Of a stretch of 64,000 bases of DNA, positions 18,075-25,785 are shown piece after piece. This DNA is from Xenorhabdus indica (lineage in GTDB: Bacteria > Pseudomonadota > Gammaproteobacteria > Enterobacterales > Enterobacteriaceae), in NCBI RefSeq assembly GCF_014467235.1, contig NZ_NKHP01000001.1, forward strand, positions 62,001-126,000, read 5' to 3'. The notes below the pieces were generated by a model. It saw nothing but the letters and a program-made list of their open reading frames with translations. It did not search any database and was not told the origin of the DNA. The translations under genes and the position numbers were made by a program. How positions within the stretch are numbered: the stretch's first letter is position 1; every line of letters begins with the position of its first letter.

Positions 18075-18974
18075 TCACAACCGATTAAGGCTTGAACTAT
18101 AGTTTTTAATAAAATCGATAAAGCAGCGCAAACGCGGAGAAAGTGTTTGGTTACGGTAATAAACTGCATTGATCGGTTGTTTTTGCTCGAAAGTGATATG
18201 AGGTAATATTTGTTTAAACTCTCCTGTTTCTCTCATCTCATGAGTCATGAAATCAGACAAACACACTATGCCCACACCTTTTTGAGCCAAGTTACACAAG
18301 ATTTCACCGCTGCTTGCGGCGATTGTTGGCGTAATTTTAAAACCCTTTTTATCACCGTCGTACAGTGGCCACTCATTGAGATTTTCTGGTGCAGTAAATC
18401 CGAGTAAACAGTGTTGTTGTAATTCTTCAACCGTTTTAGGCTCTCCATAGCGCTGTAAATAGAGAGGACTTGCCAGAATACGTAACTGACTATGACCTAA
18501 CAGTGTGGCATGCAGGGAAGAATCCGTTAGCGATCCAATACGAAAGGCAATGTCTGTATGCTTTTCCAGCAAGTCGGTCACACCTTCATAATTGGTCAGC
18601 TCCAGTGTTATTTGTGGATAGATTTCATGAAATTGAGCAACCAACGGCGTAACGACGTGGAGTAGAAAGGGGGTTGATGCATCCACCCGTAGAGTACCAG
18701 AAGGAATATTTTTGTGGCTTATTAACACTTCTTCCGCCTCTTGCGCAAGCTTCACCGCTTCACGCGCTTTTTGTAAAAATGCGGCACCTTCTTCGCTGAG
18801 TTTGATCCGTCGGGTAGTACGGTATAACAAGGTACTATCCATTTTCTCTTCAAGGCGTAACAAAGCCCGGCTGGTAGTGGAAATAGTAAGATCCAATCGT
18901 TCGGCAGCAGCAGTTATTGAACCGCTGTCTACCACAGCAATAAACACCTGCATTTCTTCCAGTGTAATTTTCAT
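18075..18974 (-). CDS. LysR-family transcriptional regulator
   Basis: The 299-residue protein has the N-terminal LysR helix-turn-helix (MQVFIAVVDSGSITAAAERL, then TTSRALLRLEEKM) and a periplasmic-binding-protein-like effector domain (from about residue 90, SGTLRVDASTPFLLHVVTPL; DIAFRIG near 148). It resembles the AaeR/DmlR-type group that represses or activates nearby enzyme genes. Neighbouring candidates are the secreted hydrolase downstream and the gene fragment at 19138-19416 upstream, of which the latter is broken. A regulator that has lost its divergent target is plausible. The effector is unknown. Confidence 0.88.
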   Translation of the reverse strand: MKITLEEMQVFIAVVDSGSITAAAERLDLTISTTSRALLRLEEKMDSTLLYRTTRRIKLSEEGAAFLQKAREAVKLAQEAEEVLISHKNIPSGTLRVDASTPFLLHVVTPLVAQFHEIYPQITLELTNYEGVTDLLEKHTDIAFRIGSLTDSSLHATLLGHSQLRILASPLYLQRYGEPKTVEELQQHCLLGFTAPENLNEWPLYDGDKKGFKITPTIAASSGEILCNLAQKGVGIVCLSDFMTHEMRETGEFKQILPHITFEQKQPINAVYYRNQTLSPRLRCFIDFIKNYSSSLNRL

Positions 18975-19137
18975 TTTTGCAATTTATTCAATTATTTTTC
19001 TCAGATTACTGATTGTTTTTGCAAAGATCAACTTTAGTGCCCTCTGTTAGCGAACAACTGAATTCGGGAAGATTAAATAAGGGCAGTAATATCATTTACA
19101 TGCCCGCCTTATTTAGGCGGGTAGTTAATAACTATAA

Positions 19138-19416
19138 TTACGGCGCTACATGATATCGGCAGGCTATTCCAATTCGATTTAACGCATTCATCATAATAGC
19201 TAACCACTTAATTGCAGCGACCTGTCTATCACTCCATAATTCTGCTGCTTTTTGATAAATATCATCTGGAATATGATCATTTTGTACTTCTGTTACCGCC
19301 TCGACTAACATCAGTGCTGCCCGTTCTTTTTCTGTGAAATATTCTGTTTCTTGCCAAGCCATAAGCAGGGCAATTTTATCAATAGATTCATTCTGCTGTA
19401 AGGCATTCCCGTCATT
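19138..19416 (-). pseudogene. Carboxymuconolactone decarboxylase/AhpD-like gene, 5' truncated
   Basis: The readable part (about 92 codons, 74 after the first ATG) matches the C-terminal half of the alkylhydroperoxidase/CMD family: SIDKIALLMAWQETEYFTEK, RAALMLVEAVTEVQNDHIPD and KWLAIMMNALNRIGIACRYH. Full-length members have about 150 residues and a CxxC motif, which is missing here. An in-frame TGA precedes the readable part. The 5' end stops abruptly where the opposite-strand gene begins to look real, so a deletion or recombination junction lies near 19400-19420. Confidence 0.7.
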
Positions 19417-19798
19417 TCATTCAACGTCAAAATTATTAACCGCTTCTGAAAATATTCACCTTACGGATTTTCATTTGTTCAATTTTGATCAGTTAAGGCA
19501 GAAACAGCAGCAGCATGATTTTCAGATTAAAATAAGAAGATCAGGTATTGAGCATTATCACGGAAAACCATTCCCACATATTGTTTTACAATTAATTGAT
19601 GATAATAGTGCGTTAATATCCGGTCACTATCATCAGGAAGAGCTTGGCTATCTGTTGGATTATATCAATGGTTTTTCTCAGCATTTGATTGATATTAAAC
19701 CAGAAAAATTAAAGCAATTTTATATTGATGAAATCAAAGTGCGCTTGCATCGGTTAGAATCAGGGGCCATTTCAACCGGTATTCAACCTGACAAGTAA
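19334..19798 (+). CDS. Hypothetical protein, possibly 5' truncated
   Basis: The open frame has 154 codons, but the first ~27 lie antisense to the decarboxylase remnant and look non-native (MKYSVSCQAISRAILSIDSF). Protein-like sequence begins near 19440 (ENIHLTDFHLFNFDQLRQKQ) and continues through HYHGKPFPHIVLQLIDDNSA and DIKPEKLKQFYIDEIKVRLH to the stop. There are no signal peptide, membrane segments or recognisable motifs. It may be the C-terminal part of a larger protein joined to new upstream DNA at the junction described for the fragment on the other strand. I do not recognise the family. Confidence 0.45.
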   Translation: MKYSVSCQAISRAILSIDSFCCKAFPSFHSTSKLLTASENIHLTDFHLFNFDQLRQKQQQHDFQIKIRRSGIEHYHGKPFPHIVLQLIDDNSALISGHYHQEELGYLLDYINGFSQHLIDIKPEKLKQFYIDEIKVRLHRLESGAISTGIQPDK

Positions 19799-19866
19799 TA
19801 GATTGGGTCTGAATACTATGGTAGGGTTGATGTGATTGTCTTTTGTGCTTTTCAATGGAGGTGTTT

Positions 19867-20505
19867 ATGCTCCGTCCAGTTTTAGGATTGAATATTCCTT
19901 CTCAGTTTACAGCAGATATTAGCCTTTACATCAAAAACGCCAGAGCCAGGTGGATTAGGGATAATTCCCATATTCATTTTGTTGGCAGTGACATAAGAAC
20001 CTTTCAATTACTTGATGCCGCGTTAGTTGAAATAGAATTATCTGAAACGGGACTGAGATTGCTTGATGATATAAAATTAATATTAGGAACTAAATTGGAA
20101 AAATTAGCGATTCATCTCAGTTCATCTTCGCTAGGTGTTATCCCACATAGGGCCAATGATGTTGGAAATGGCTTAGGAACAAGTTCTGACTTTCACTGTA
20201 ACTTTAATGTAGCTGAAAATATTAAGGGAGAAGAACTTGAAACTACAAAATGGCATGCGTGCATAGTATTTCATGAATTAGTCCATGTTCTTCATAACTT
20301 AAAAGGCAAGCGTATGCATACCCTTTGGGCTGAAGAGGCAAAAACAGTTGGTCTGGGGTCATTTTCAAATGAAAGTATTTCAGAAAATGTATTCAGAAAT
20401 GAGATTGGTGTCCCCCGCAGATCCAGCTACTCTTCTGGATCAGCTTTGATAAACGACGATGATACTGTGACATTAAATGGAGGAGGCTACAAAAGTGTAT
20501 TTTGA
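19867..20505 (+). CDS. M91-family zinc metalloprotease, NleD/HopH1-like effector candidate
   Basis: The 212-residue protein carries the zinc-binding motif HELVH (in IVFHELVHVLHNLKG). About 30 residues later comes EEAKTVGLGSFSNESISENV followed by FRNEIGVPRRSSY. This spacing and the xExxTVGLG...SEN..R.E.G.PRR.SY pattern are what I know from the M91 family, which includes the type III effectors NleD (enteropathogenic E. coli, cleaves JNK and p38 kinases) and HopH1 (Pseudomonas syringae). The ATG at 19867 is chosen because GGAGG lies five bases before it; a TTG at 19843 would add eight residues. No signal peptide is seen, consistent with a secreted effector that uses another route. Host target and secretion are inferred. 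Confidence 0.75.
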   Translation: MLRPVLGLNIPSQFTADISLYIKNARARWIRDNSHIHFVGSDIRTFQLLDAALVEIELSETGLRLLDDIKLILGTKLEKLAIHLSSSSLGVIPHRANDVGNGLGTSSDFHCNFNVAENIKGEELETTKWHACIVFHELVHVLHNLKGKRMHTLWAEEAKTVGLGSFSNESISENVFRNEIGVPRRSSYSSGSALINDDDTVTLNGGGYKSVF

Positions 20506-20730
20506 TTACCTGTTTATTAAATGTTTGACACTTAATTCTTTAGAAATGGAATCTGAAAAACAGTAGAAAGGCTTCTCTGCTGATAGATATTGATGCTATA
20601 AACAATAAGCCAGTATAGACTTACTGGTAACGGAGGTATCCTCAATGTTAATAATTATGGGCTGTAGGAATTTCAGTGAAATAAATTATGTTTATTTATT
20701 ATCTATGATAGCGTTACCGAGCAAACAAAA

Positions 20731-20751
20731 AGCCTCTAACAATAAGAGGCT
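20731..20751 (-). terminator. Rho-independent terminator of the first small secreted protein gene
   Basis: AGCCTCT at 20731-20737 pairs with AGAGGCT at 20745-20751 with a seven-base loop. On the - strand the stem runs into TTTTTGTTT. It lies 12 bp after the stop at 20764. Confidence 0.8.
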
Positions 20752-20763
20752 ATCCAGAGGATT

Positions 20764-21051
20764 TTATATTTTCTTACCTTCATAGTAAGCAACATATCCT
20801 TTACCACAACGAGGAGCTACCGGTTTAACACTTTGTAAATAATACCTAACATTTCCATCAGTAAATACATTATCAAAAGCGTAATTAGGACGAACTTCAT
20901 ATAAAACAAATATTGTCCCATTTAGGCCAGTGTGGGTTCTTCCAGAACTATAACAATCGTTATAGTTAAAATCTGTATTTGCTGATGCAGTTCCCACAGT
21001 TAATAATATACCTGCGGCTAATGATCCACCTGTTAATAGTTTCTTAAACAT
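20764..21051 (-). CDS. Small secreted two-cysteine protein, tandem paralogue 1
   Basis: The 95-residue precursor has a signal peptide (MFKKLLTGGSLAAGILLTVG, cleavage after TASA) and a mature part of about 70 residues. The mature part has one cysteine near its start (NDCYSS), one near the end (PRCGKG) and the C-terminus YVAYYEGKKI. Cysteine spacing and the terminal YxxYYxGxK pattern recur in the next two genes, so the three form a family. A disulfide in the periplasm or outside the cell is likely. AAAGGAAA precedes the ATG, an upstream block shared with the paralogues lies at 21108-21161, and a terminator follows. I do not recognise the family. Confidence 0.75.
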   Translation of the reverse strand: MFKKLLTGGSLAAGILLTVGTASANTDFNYNDCYSSGRTHTGLNGTIFVLYEVRPNYAFDNVFTDGNVRYYLQSVKPVAPRCGKGYVAYYEGKKI

Positions 21052-21107
21052 AAAAAATTTCCTTTAATAATTAATGATTTAAATTTATTACTTTTAATAT
21101 CATATTT

Positions 21108-21161
21108 GATAATATATACCAAATGTAAATCATCACTATATAGTTTTACAATCTCAAAATT
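21108..21161 (-). promoter_or_regulatory. Conserved upstream block of paralogue 1
   Basis: About 54 bp beginning GATAAT on the + strand and containing AATCATCA, GTTTTACAAT and CAAAATT align with blocks at the same distance before the other two paralogues. Read on the - strand, each has TTGTAA, 18 bases, then a TA-rich hexamer (TACATT here), a plausible -35/-10 pair. The block starts 57 bp before the ATG. Confidence 0.55.
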
Positions 21162-21162
21162 C

Positions 21163-21447
21163 CTATGATTTTACACCTTCATATTTACCAACATAAACAT
21201 TCATTCCACAGACGTATAATTTTTTGAAACCTTTTAAATGCCATTTGATTCCATTCTCGTTACGTACATCAAGAAAAACAATGCCATCTTTAACAAGATA
21301 TTTAGTGTATATGCCATTGTTATATTCTATAGGAGAAGAATAGCAATTGTTCCAGGGGATATCTACGTTTGCTGATGCAGTTCCAATGCCTCCAGTTAAG
21401 GCAATACCTGTTGCTAATACGCCACCTACTAATAATTTCTTAAACAT
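21163..21447 (-). CDS. Small secreted two-cysteine protein, tandem paralogue 2
   Basis: The 94-residue precursor has signal peptide MFKKLLVGGVLATGIALTGG, cleavage after TASA, and mature part NVDIPWNNCYSSPIEYNNGI onward, with the second cysteine in LYVCGMNV and the end VGKYEGVKS. The N-terminal 20 residues are nearly those of paralogue 1, while the mature part has diverged strongly except for the cysteines, aromatic positions (GIKWHLKG) and the tail. AAAGGAAA precedes the start. I see no hairpin directly after its stop; the upstream block of paralogue 1 begins at once, so read-through into paralogue 1 is possible. Confidence 0.75.
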   Translation of the reverse strand: MFKKLLVGGVLATGIALTGGIGTASANVDIPWNNCYSSPIEYNNGIYTKYLVKDGIVFLDVRNENGIKWHLKGFKKLYVCGMNVYVGKYEGVKS

Positions 21448-21510
21448 AAAAATTTCCTTTAATAATTTTAGAATTTATGTTCTAAATTTATCACTTATTA
21501 AATTATATAT

Positions 21511-21565
21511 GATAATACATACTAAATATAAATCATCACAAGATGGTTTTACAATTTTAAAATTT
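21511..21565 (-). promoter_or_regulatory. Conserved upstream block of paralogue 2
   Basis: This 55-bp block begins GATAATACAT on the + strand and contains AAATCATCACA and TTTTACAATTTTAAAATTT. It is the closest relative of the block before paralogue 3. On the - strand TTGTAA is followed after 18 bases by TATATT. It starts 64 bp before the ATG. Confidence 0.55.
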
Positions 21566-21680
21566 AGAAATTTCTTATGTTTTTATCTTATATTGAAAAT
21601 TAAGATGGCATTATTTTAAAGATCGTTAAAACCAGCTAATAATGGAAAATCGGGAATATCGTCGTTCATTATAATATCCA

Positions 21681-21706
21681 AAACCCCGTCGTTTTAAACG
21701 GGGTTT
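21681..21706 (-). terminator. Terminator-like hairpin after paralogue 3
   Basis: AAACCCCGT at 21681-21689 pairs with ACGGGGTTT at 21698-21706 (nine pairs, eight-base loop). The - strand continues with TTTTGG, a short T-run. A second, very AT-rich inverted repeat (TACTAATTTTTC / GAAAAATTAGTA) at 21731-21755 overlaps the stop codon of paralogue 3. Confidence 0.6.
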
Positions 21707-21749
21707 ATCTGCATCATAACTTTATGATGATACTAATTTTTCTGAAAAA

Positions 21750-22028
21750 TTAGTATTTTCTTCCTTGGTAATAAGCTTGATAAGCTTTCCTTCCGGTATT
21801 ATATTTACACTCTCCATTTCCAATTTTTCCTTTAAAATACCATGTAATACCATACCTTTCAAAGGTGTTTGCGAAATTATTTGTAGGGTTAACAACATAC
21901 ATTTCATAAAGATTACCGGTAAGATGTTTTGGTACGTTTTCAACCTGACAATTATTTAGTGCCATTGCATTACTACTCAACAAAACACCCGCAGCCAATG
22001 CCCCAACTGTCAATAATTTCTTAAACAT
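21750..22028 (-). CDS. Small secreted two-cysteine protein, tandem paralogue 3
   Basis: The 92-residue precursor begins MFKKLLTVGALAAGVLLSSN with cleavage after AMA. The mature part starts LNNCQVENVP, has GITWYFKG in the middle, the second cysteine in GNGECKY and ends YQAYYQGRKY. The start at 22028 is chosen because AGGAG lies seven bases before it and the protein then aligns with its paralogues. An ATG six bases further upstream has no space for a ribosome site. As with the other two, the signal sequence is more conserved than the mature protein, a pattern seen in secreted toxin or bacteriocin-like families. Function unknown. Confidence 0.72.
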   Translation of the reverse strand: MFKKLLTVGALAAGVLLSSNAMALNNCQVENVPKHLTGNLYEMYVVNPTNNFANTFERYGITWYFKGKIGNGECKYNTGRKAYQAYYQGRKY

Positions 22029-22390
22029 AAACATTCTCCTGTAATAGTTATAAAATTTGCAACTTAAATACATTAATGATCAAATTGTTTTTGATAATGC
22101 GCATTAAATCTAAAACATCATATGACGATGTTACAATTTTAAAATTTAGAAACTAGCTATATTTTTATATTCTGGATTAGAAATCTAATCCCTATTATCA
22201 TAATTTATGATCAATAATGATTCTACTATTATTCACGCAAAGAAAATGATTTATTTATAATTGCAATGCAATGTACCATAACAACATTGATTTTAGGTGA
22301 CTTGATTATTAACTCATTAACGATATCAAAAACCAAATATCTTAATAAAGATGGATGTAGACATTAAAGCGGGGAGATATTATAAAAATA
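22029..22390. other. 362-bp divergent intergenic region
   Basis: It lies between paralogue 3 (- strand) and the exporter operon (+ strand), is very AT-rich and contains the conserved block at 22093-22147. No further gene is seen. The remaining ~240 bp should hold the exporter promoter; I could not single out convincing hexamers. Confidence 0.5.
22093..22147 (-). promoter_or_regulatory. Conserved upstream block of paralogue 3
   Basis: This 55-bp block begins GATAATGCGC on the + strand and contains AAAACATCATA and GTTACAATTTTAAAATTT. It is aligned with those before paralogues 1 and 2 and starts 65 bp before the ATG. On the - strand TTGTAA, 18 bases and TAGATT form a plausible promoter. Confidence 0.55.
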
Positions 22391-23128
22391 ATGGATACTT
22401 TAAATTTGCTTCATCCCACAATACCGATATCACCTGTTATCAATATGCAAGGACTAACCCGTGTTTATCAACATGGAGGGGAGGGCGAAGTATCGATTCT
22501 GAAAAATATCACTGCACAAATTTTTGCCGGTCAGAGTTGCGCTATTGTTGGCGCATCGGGTTCAGGCAAAAGCACATTACTGAATATTCTCGGTCTGCTG
22601 GATAAACCTACTTCGGGGGAATATTTTCTTTGCGGCGTTGATATGTCAACAGCCGATGCTGATCTTCGTGCCAGAATGCGTAATAAAGAAATTGGTTTTG
22701 TCTTTCAAAGTTTTCATTTGTTGGCCGGAATGACATCGACAGAAAATGTTGCTCTGCCGCTTCTTTACCGCGGTATTTCTGCCTCGCAGGCCCATAAAAT
22801 TGCCAGAGAAAAACTGAACCTGGTAGGGCTTTCACACCGTGCCATGCATTATCCGGCAGATTTATCCGGCGGGCAACGTCAACGGGTGGCGCTCGCCAGA
22901 GCATTGGTCGGAGAACCTTCATTACTGCTGGCTGATGAACCGACCGGTAATTTGGATCAACAAACGGCAGAAGAAATTTTATTGCTGCTTTCTTCTCTTC
23001 ACACAGAAAACGCGATGACGCTGGTTGTAATAACCCATGATGCTATGGTTGCAAACCATATGCAGCGCGAATTACGCATGATTGATGGTCAGTTGCATGA
23101 AACGAAAAGGATGACAACACATGCATGA
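22391..23128 (+). CDS. ABC transporter ATP-binding protein (MacB/LolD type)
   Basis: The 245-residue ATPase has Walker A GASGSGKST near residue 56, Q-loop FVFQSFHLLAGMT, signature LSGGQRQRVALARAL near 158 and Walker B LLLADEPTGNLD near 178, followed by the H-loop histidine in VVITHD. This is the layout of stand-alone ATPases of MacB- and LolD-type mechanotransmission ABC systems. The next gene (permease) overlaps it by 8 bp. It powers a probable tripartite exporter formed with the next three genes. The substrate is unknown; candidates are a local NRPS product or an antimicrobial peptide. Confidence 0.88.
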   Translation: MDTLNLLHPTIPISPVINMQGLTRVYQHGGEGEVSILKNITAQIFAGQSCAIVGASGSGKSTLLNILGLLDKPTSGEYFLCGVDMSTADADLRARMRNKEIGFVFQSFHLLAGMTSTENVALPLLYRGISASQAHKIAREKLNLVGLSHRAMHYPADLSGGQRQRVALARALVGEPSLLLADEPTGNLDQQTAEEILLLLSSLHTENAMTLVVITHDAMVANHMQRELRMIDGQLHETKRMTTHA

Positions 23129-24329
23129 TAATCGTCAGTCCGGCAACTATGGCATGTCGGTATTAATGATGTGGAAAGAAGCCTGGCGTAACTTAATGGC
23201 AACAGGGAAAAGTTCTCTGCTTGCTTTATCGGGGATTGCTATTGGTTGTGCGTCTATTGTGGCATTTGTGAATACCGGACATAACGCCACACTGGCTGCG
23301 TTAAAGATGTTCAGTGGGCTGGATATCAATGTCATTACAACAAATTTTTACTCATATAATCATGGAATTGATAGTAACTCACTTAACATGGCCGATCTGA
23401 CAACGGCTATTCCTGGTTTATCTTCAACAGCACCGTGGATCTATTCTCCTTCTTCTGGTCGATATAACGGGAAAACAGAAACATTTACCGTGATAGGTTC
23501 TTCTGCGGCACTGGAAGAAGTTATGCAATTGCGACTTCGTTATGGCCGATTCATCTCTGATTATGATCAGCACTCGCCTTATCTGGTCATTGGCAATGAA
23601 GTTGCGGTTACCCTTGGTGAAGGGGACCCATCCCGCATAATTGGCAAGCAGATTCAGCTTGGCAATTATTTATACACTGTCATTGGCATTTTCGATGTAA
23701 AAGGACAAAACCCTATCTTTCCTTTTTCTCTGGATTCGGTTGTGGTTGCTCCTATCAATGCCATGCGAAAAATCTCATCCAATATTGATCTGAACGGCAT
23801 CATCGCCCGTACCATAACAAACGCAACCACAGAAACCGATGCAAAGGATTTATTGGCGTTGCTCAAACGAAAGTTTCCAGAGGTTAACATTGATGTTCGG
23901 GTTGCTCAGCAATTACTGAAAGGGCAGACAGAACAAAGTAAAACCTTTTCTTTTATGTTGATTGGGTTAGCCGGCATTTCGCTGCTCACTGGCGGCATTG
24001 CGATTTCGAATGTGATGCTGATGAACGTTTCGGCCCGGCGAAAAGAGATTGGGTTGCGAATGGCTTTAGGGGCAAGAACTCAAGATATCCGGCGTCTTTT
24101 TTTGTATGAAGCTGCGGCACTGACTTTTGCCGGCGCAATCCTAGGTGCGTTAGTCGGTGTCATCGTCGCCTTTCTTTTTGTTCTTTATTCTGGTTGGTCA
24201 TTTTCTCTGGCTCCTTTATCTATTCCATTAGGAATAGGGAGTTCAATCGTAGCGGGGCTTATCTCCGGCTTTTATCCCGCGCATAAAGCCTCTCAAATGG
24301 AACCGGTACAGGCATTACGTGATGATTAA
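23121..24329 (+). CDS. ABC transporter permease (MacB/FtsX type)
   Basis: The 402-residue protein has the MacB/FtsX permease plan: an N-terminal transmembrane helix (LLALSGIAIGCASIVAFVNT), a periplasmic domain of about 220 residues, then three C-terminal helices beginning near FSFMLIGLAGISLLTGGIAI. The cytoplasmic coupling stretch ARRKEIGLRMALGARTQDIR and the end GFYPAHKASQMEPVQALRDD are hallmark sequences. In E. coli MacB the ATPase is fused to the permease; here they are separate. It overlaps the ATPase gene by 8 bp and the outer-membrane factor gene by 11 bp, so translation is probably coupled. Confidence 0.88.
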   Translation: MHDNRQSGNYGMSVLMMWKEAWRNLMATGKSSLLALSGIAIGCASIVAFVNTGHNATLAALKMFSGLDINVITTNFYSYNHGIDSNSLNMADLTTAIPGLSSTAPWIYSPSSGRYNGKTETFTVIGSSAALEEVMQLRLRYGRFISDYDQHSPYLVIGNEVAVTLGEGDPSRIIGKQIQLGNYLYTVIGIFDVKGQNPIFPFSLDSVVVAPINAMRKISSNIDLNGIIARTITNATTETDAKDLLALLKRKFPEVNIDVRVAQQLLKGQTEQSKTFSFMLIGLAGISLLTGGIAISNVMLMNVSARRKEIGLRMALGARTQDIRRLFLYEAAALTFAGAILGALVGVIVAFLFVLYSGWSFSLAPLSIPLGIGSSIVAGLISGFYPAHKASQMEPVQALRDD

Positions 24330-25785
24330 AAAATATTTCCTTTATAGCTCGTTGACTTTGTTTTTCTGTTTTCCTCAAACAGGAACCTTTGCATCTGAAC
24401 AGGGACGATGGGTTTTATCAGAACCTGATTACAGTCTTAGCCGGGAAACTTCTGGAGAAGTGATCGGCTTGTCGTTGAGTGATGCGATATCGCTTGGTTT
24501 AAGGAATAACTATGCAATCCGCAGTATTTATCTGGATCGCATTGCGCAAAAATTTGATTTACGGGTGGCAGAGGATAGATTCACCCCCAAATTACAGCTA
24601 AGCGGACGTTACATTGCAGGTAAAAGTCAGGATTCAAGTTTCAGGAAAACTAACCTTTCTCCGAATGCCACATTGCTCACTCCTTTGGGAACGCGTTTCA
24701 CACTTTCCTGGACGCGTGAGAACAATAACTCAAGGATAAACAAACTTCACAATGATGGCGCAAGTATTTCTGTGATACAGCCTCTTTTACGGGGAGCAGG
24801 AACCGATATTAATAATGCCCCAATCTTACTGGCAAAACTCCGGGAACAAACCAACCGATTGAATCTAAAAGCAACTATTTCCGATTCCATCACGCAAATT
24901 ATTCTGGCATACCATGCGTTACTTCGTGCTCAGGAGCAACAGGCATTATCCATCGCTTCCCTTAAACGTATGCAGAGATTAGTGGAGACGAATAAAGAAT
25001 TGATTGATGCCGGCAGAATGGCCCAGACAGATATCATACAGACGCAGGCTGATTTGGCCATGCAGGAACTATCGGCAAAAGAAGCTGAAAACAGTGTGCA
25101 TACTGCCAAGCTGGCATTACTTAAGTTACTTGCCCTGAGCCTTAAAACCCCCATCCAGGCGACCGATACGCTGGAAGGCACTCACGTCAGTTTAAATGTT
25201 GAACAATCCATTAAAAAAGCGCAGGCTCAGCAGCCGGGTTATCTGATCCAGTTACTTTCCGCAAAAACGGCAGATATTCAATTATTACAGGCCAGAGATA
25301 ACCAGCTCTGGGATTTATCATTGGTTGGAGGAACATCCCAGTATCGTTCATCCTCTTCTGAGGCCCGCAACTGGGAAAATTATGTGGGTATACAACTGGA
25401 TATTCCAATCGGTGATATGACCCGGAAACAAGAGGAAGTTCAGGCCAGAGTAGAAGTCCAGAAGCAGGCGTTACATCTGGAAGAGGCCAAAATAAATCTG
25501 GAACAAAAAGTCATCAATGCCATCCGGGATACAGAATCACGCTGGCAGGAATATCAACTAGCAATAAAAGCCAGTTCACTTTCTCAAAAGAAACTCGAAA
25601 TTGAACAGGAAAAATTACAGGCAGGGCGATCCAGTAACTTTCAGGTTCTGAGTTTTGAAACCGACTTGAGAAATGCCGAAAATGCACGCCTGAATACACT
25701 TATCCACTATCTCAATGCTCAGGCCGAACTGGATCAAATTCTTGGCACGACACTGGAAAGCTGGGAGATCGTTCTCAATGACTAA
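24319..25785 (+). CDS. TolC-family outer membrane efflux protein
   Basis: The 488-residue protein has a signal peptide (YFLYSSLTLFFCFPQTGTFA) and two repeats of the outer membrane efflux family, with long coiled-coil helices (SLKRMQRLVETNKELIDAGR; ASSLSQKKLEIEQEKLQAGR) and the SLSDAISLGLRNNYAIRSIY start common to TolC relatives. It should form the outer-membrane duct of the exporter. It overlaps the permease gene by 11 bp at its start and the adaptor gene by 8 bp at its end (ATGACTAA). Confidence 0.88.
   Translation: MMIKKYFLYSSLTLFFCFPQTGTFASEQGRWVLSEPDYSLSRETSGEVIGLSLSDAISLGLRNNYAIRSIYLDRIAQKFDLRVAEDRFTPKLQLSGRYIAGKSQDSSFRKTNLSPNATLLTPLGTRFTLSWTRENNNSRINKLHNDGASISVIQPLLRGAGTDINNAPILLAKLREQTNRLNLKATISDSITQIILAYHALLRAQEQQALSIASLKRMQRLVETNKELIDAGRMAQTDIIQTQADLAMQELSAKEAENSVHTAKLALLKLLALSLKTPIQATDTLEGTHVSLNVEQSIKKAQAQQPGYLIQLLSAKTADIQLLQARDNQLWDLSLVGGTSQYRSSSSEARNWENYVGIQLDIPIGDMTRKQEEVQARVEVQKQALHLEEAKINLEQKVINAIRDTESRWQEYQLAIKASSLSQKKLEIEQEKLQAGRSSNFQVLSFETDLRNAENARLNTLIHYLNAQAELDQILGTTLESWEIVLND

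Noticed and set aside
19103..19121. CCCGCC/GGCGGG hairpin after the AhpD-like fragment
   Set aside because: Six-bp stem without a T-run on either strand; not convincing as a terminator on its own.
22351..22605. 84-codon + strand frame overlapping the start of the ABC ATPase gene
   Set aside because: Different frame from the well-supported ATPase, no recognisable sequence; a shadow.
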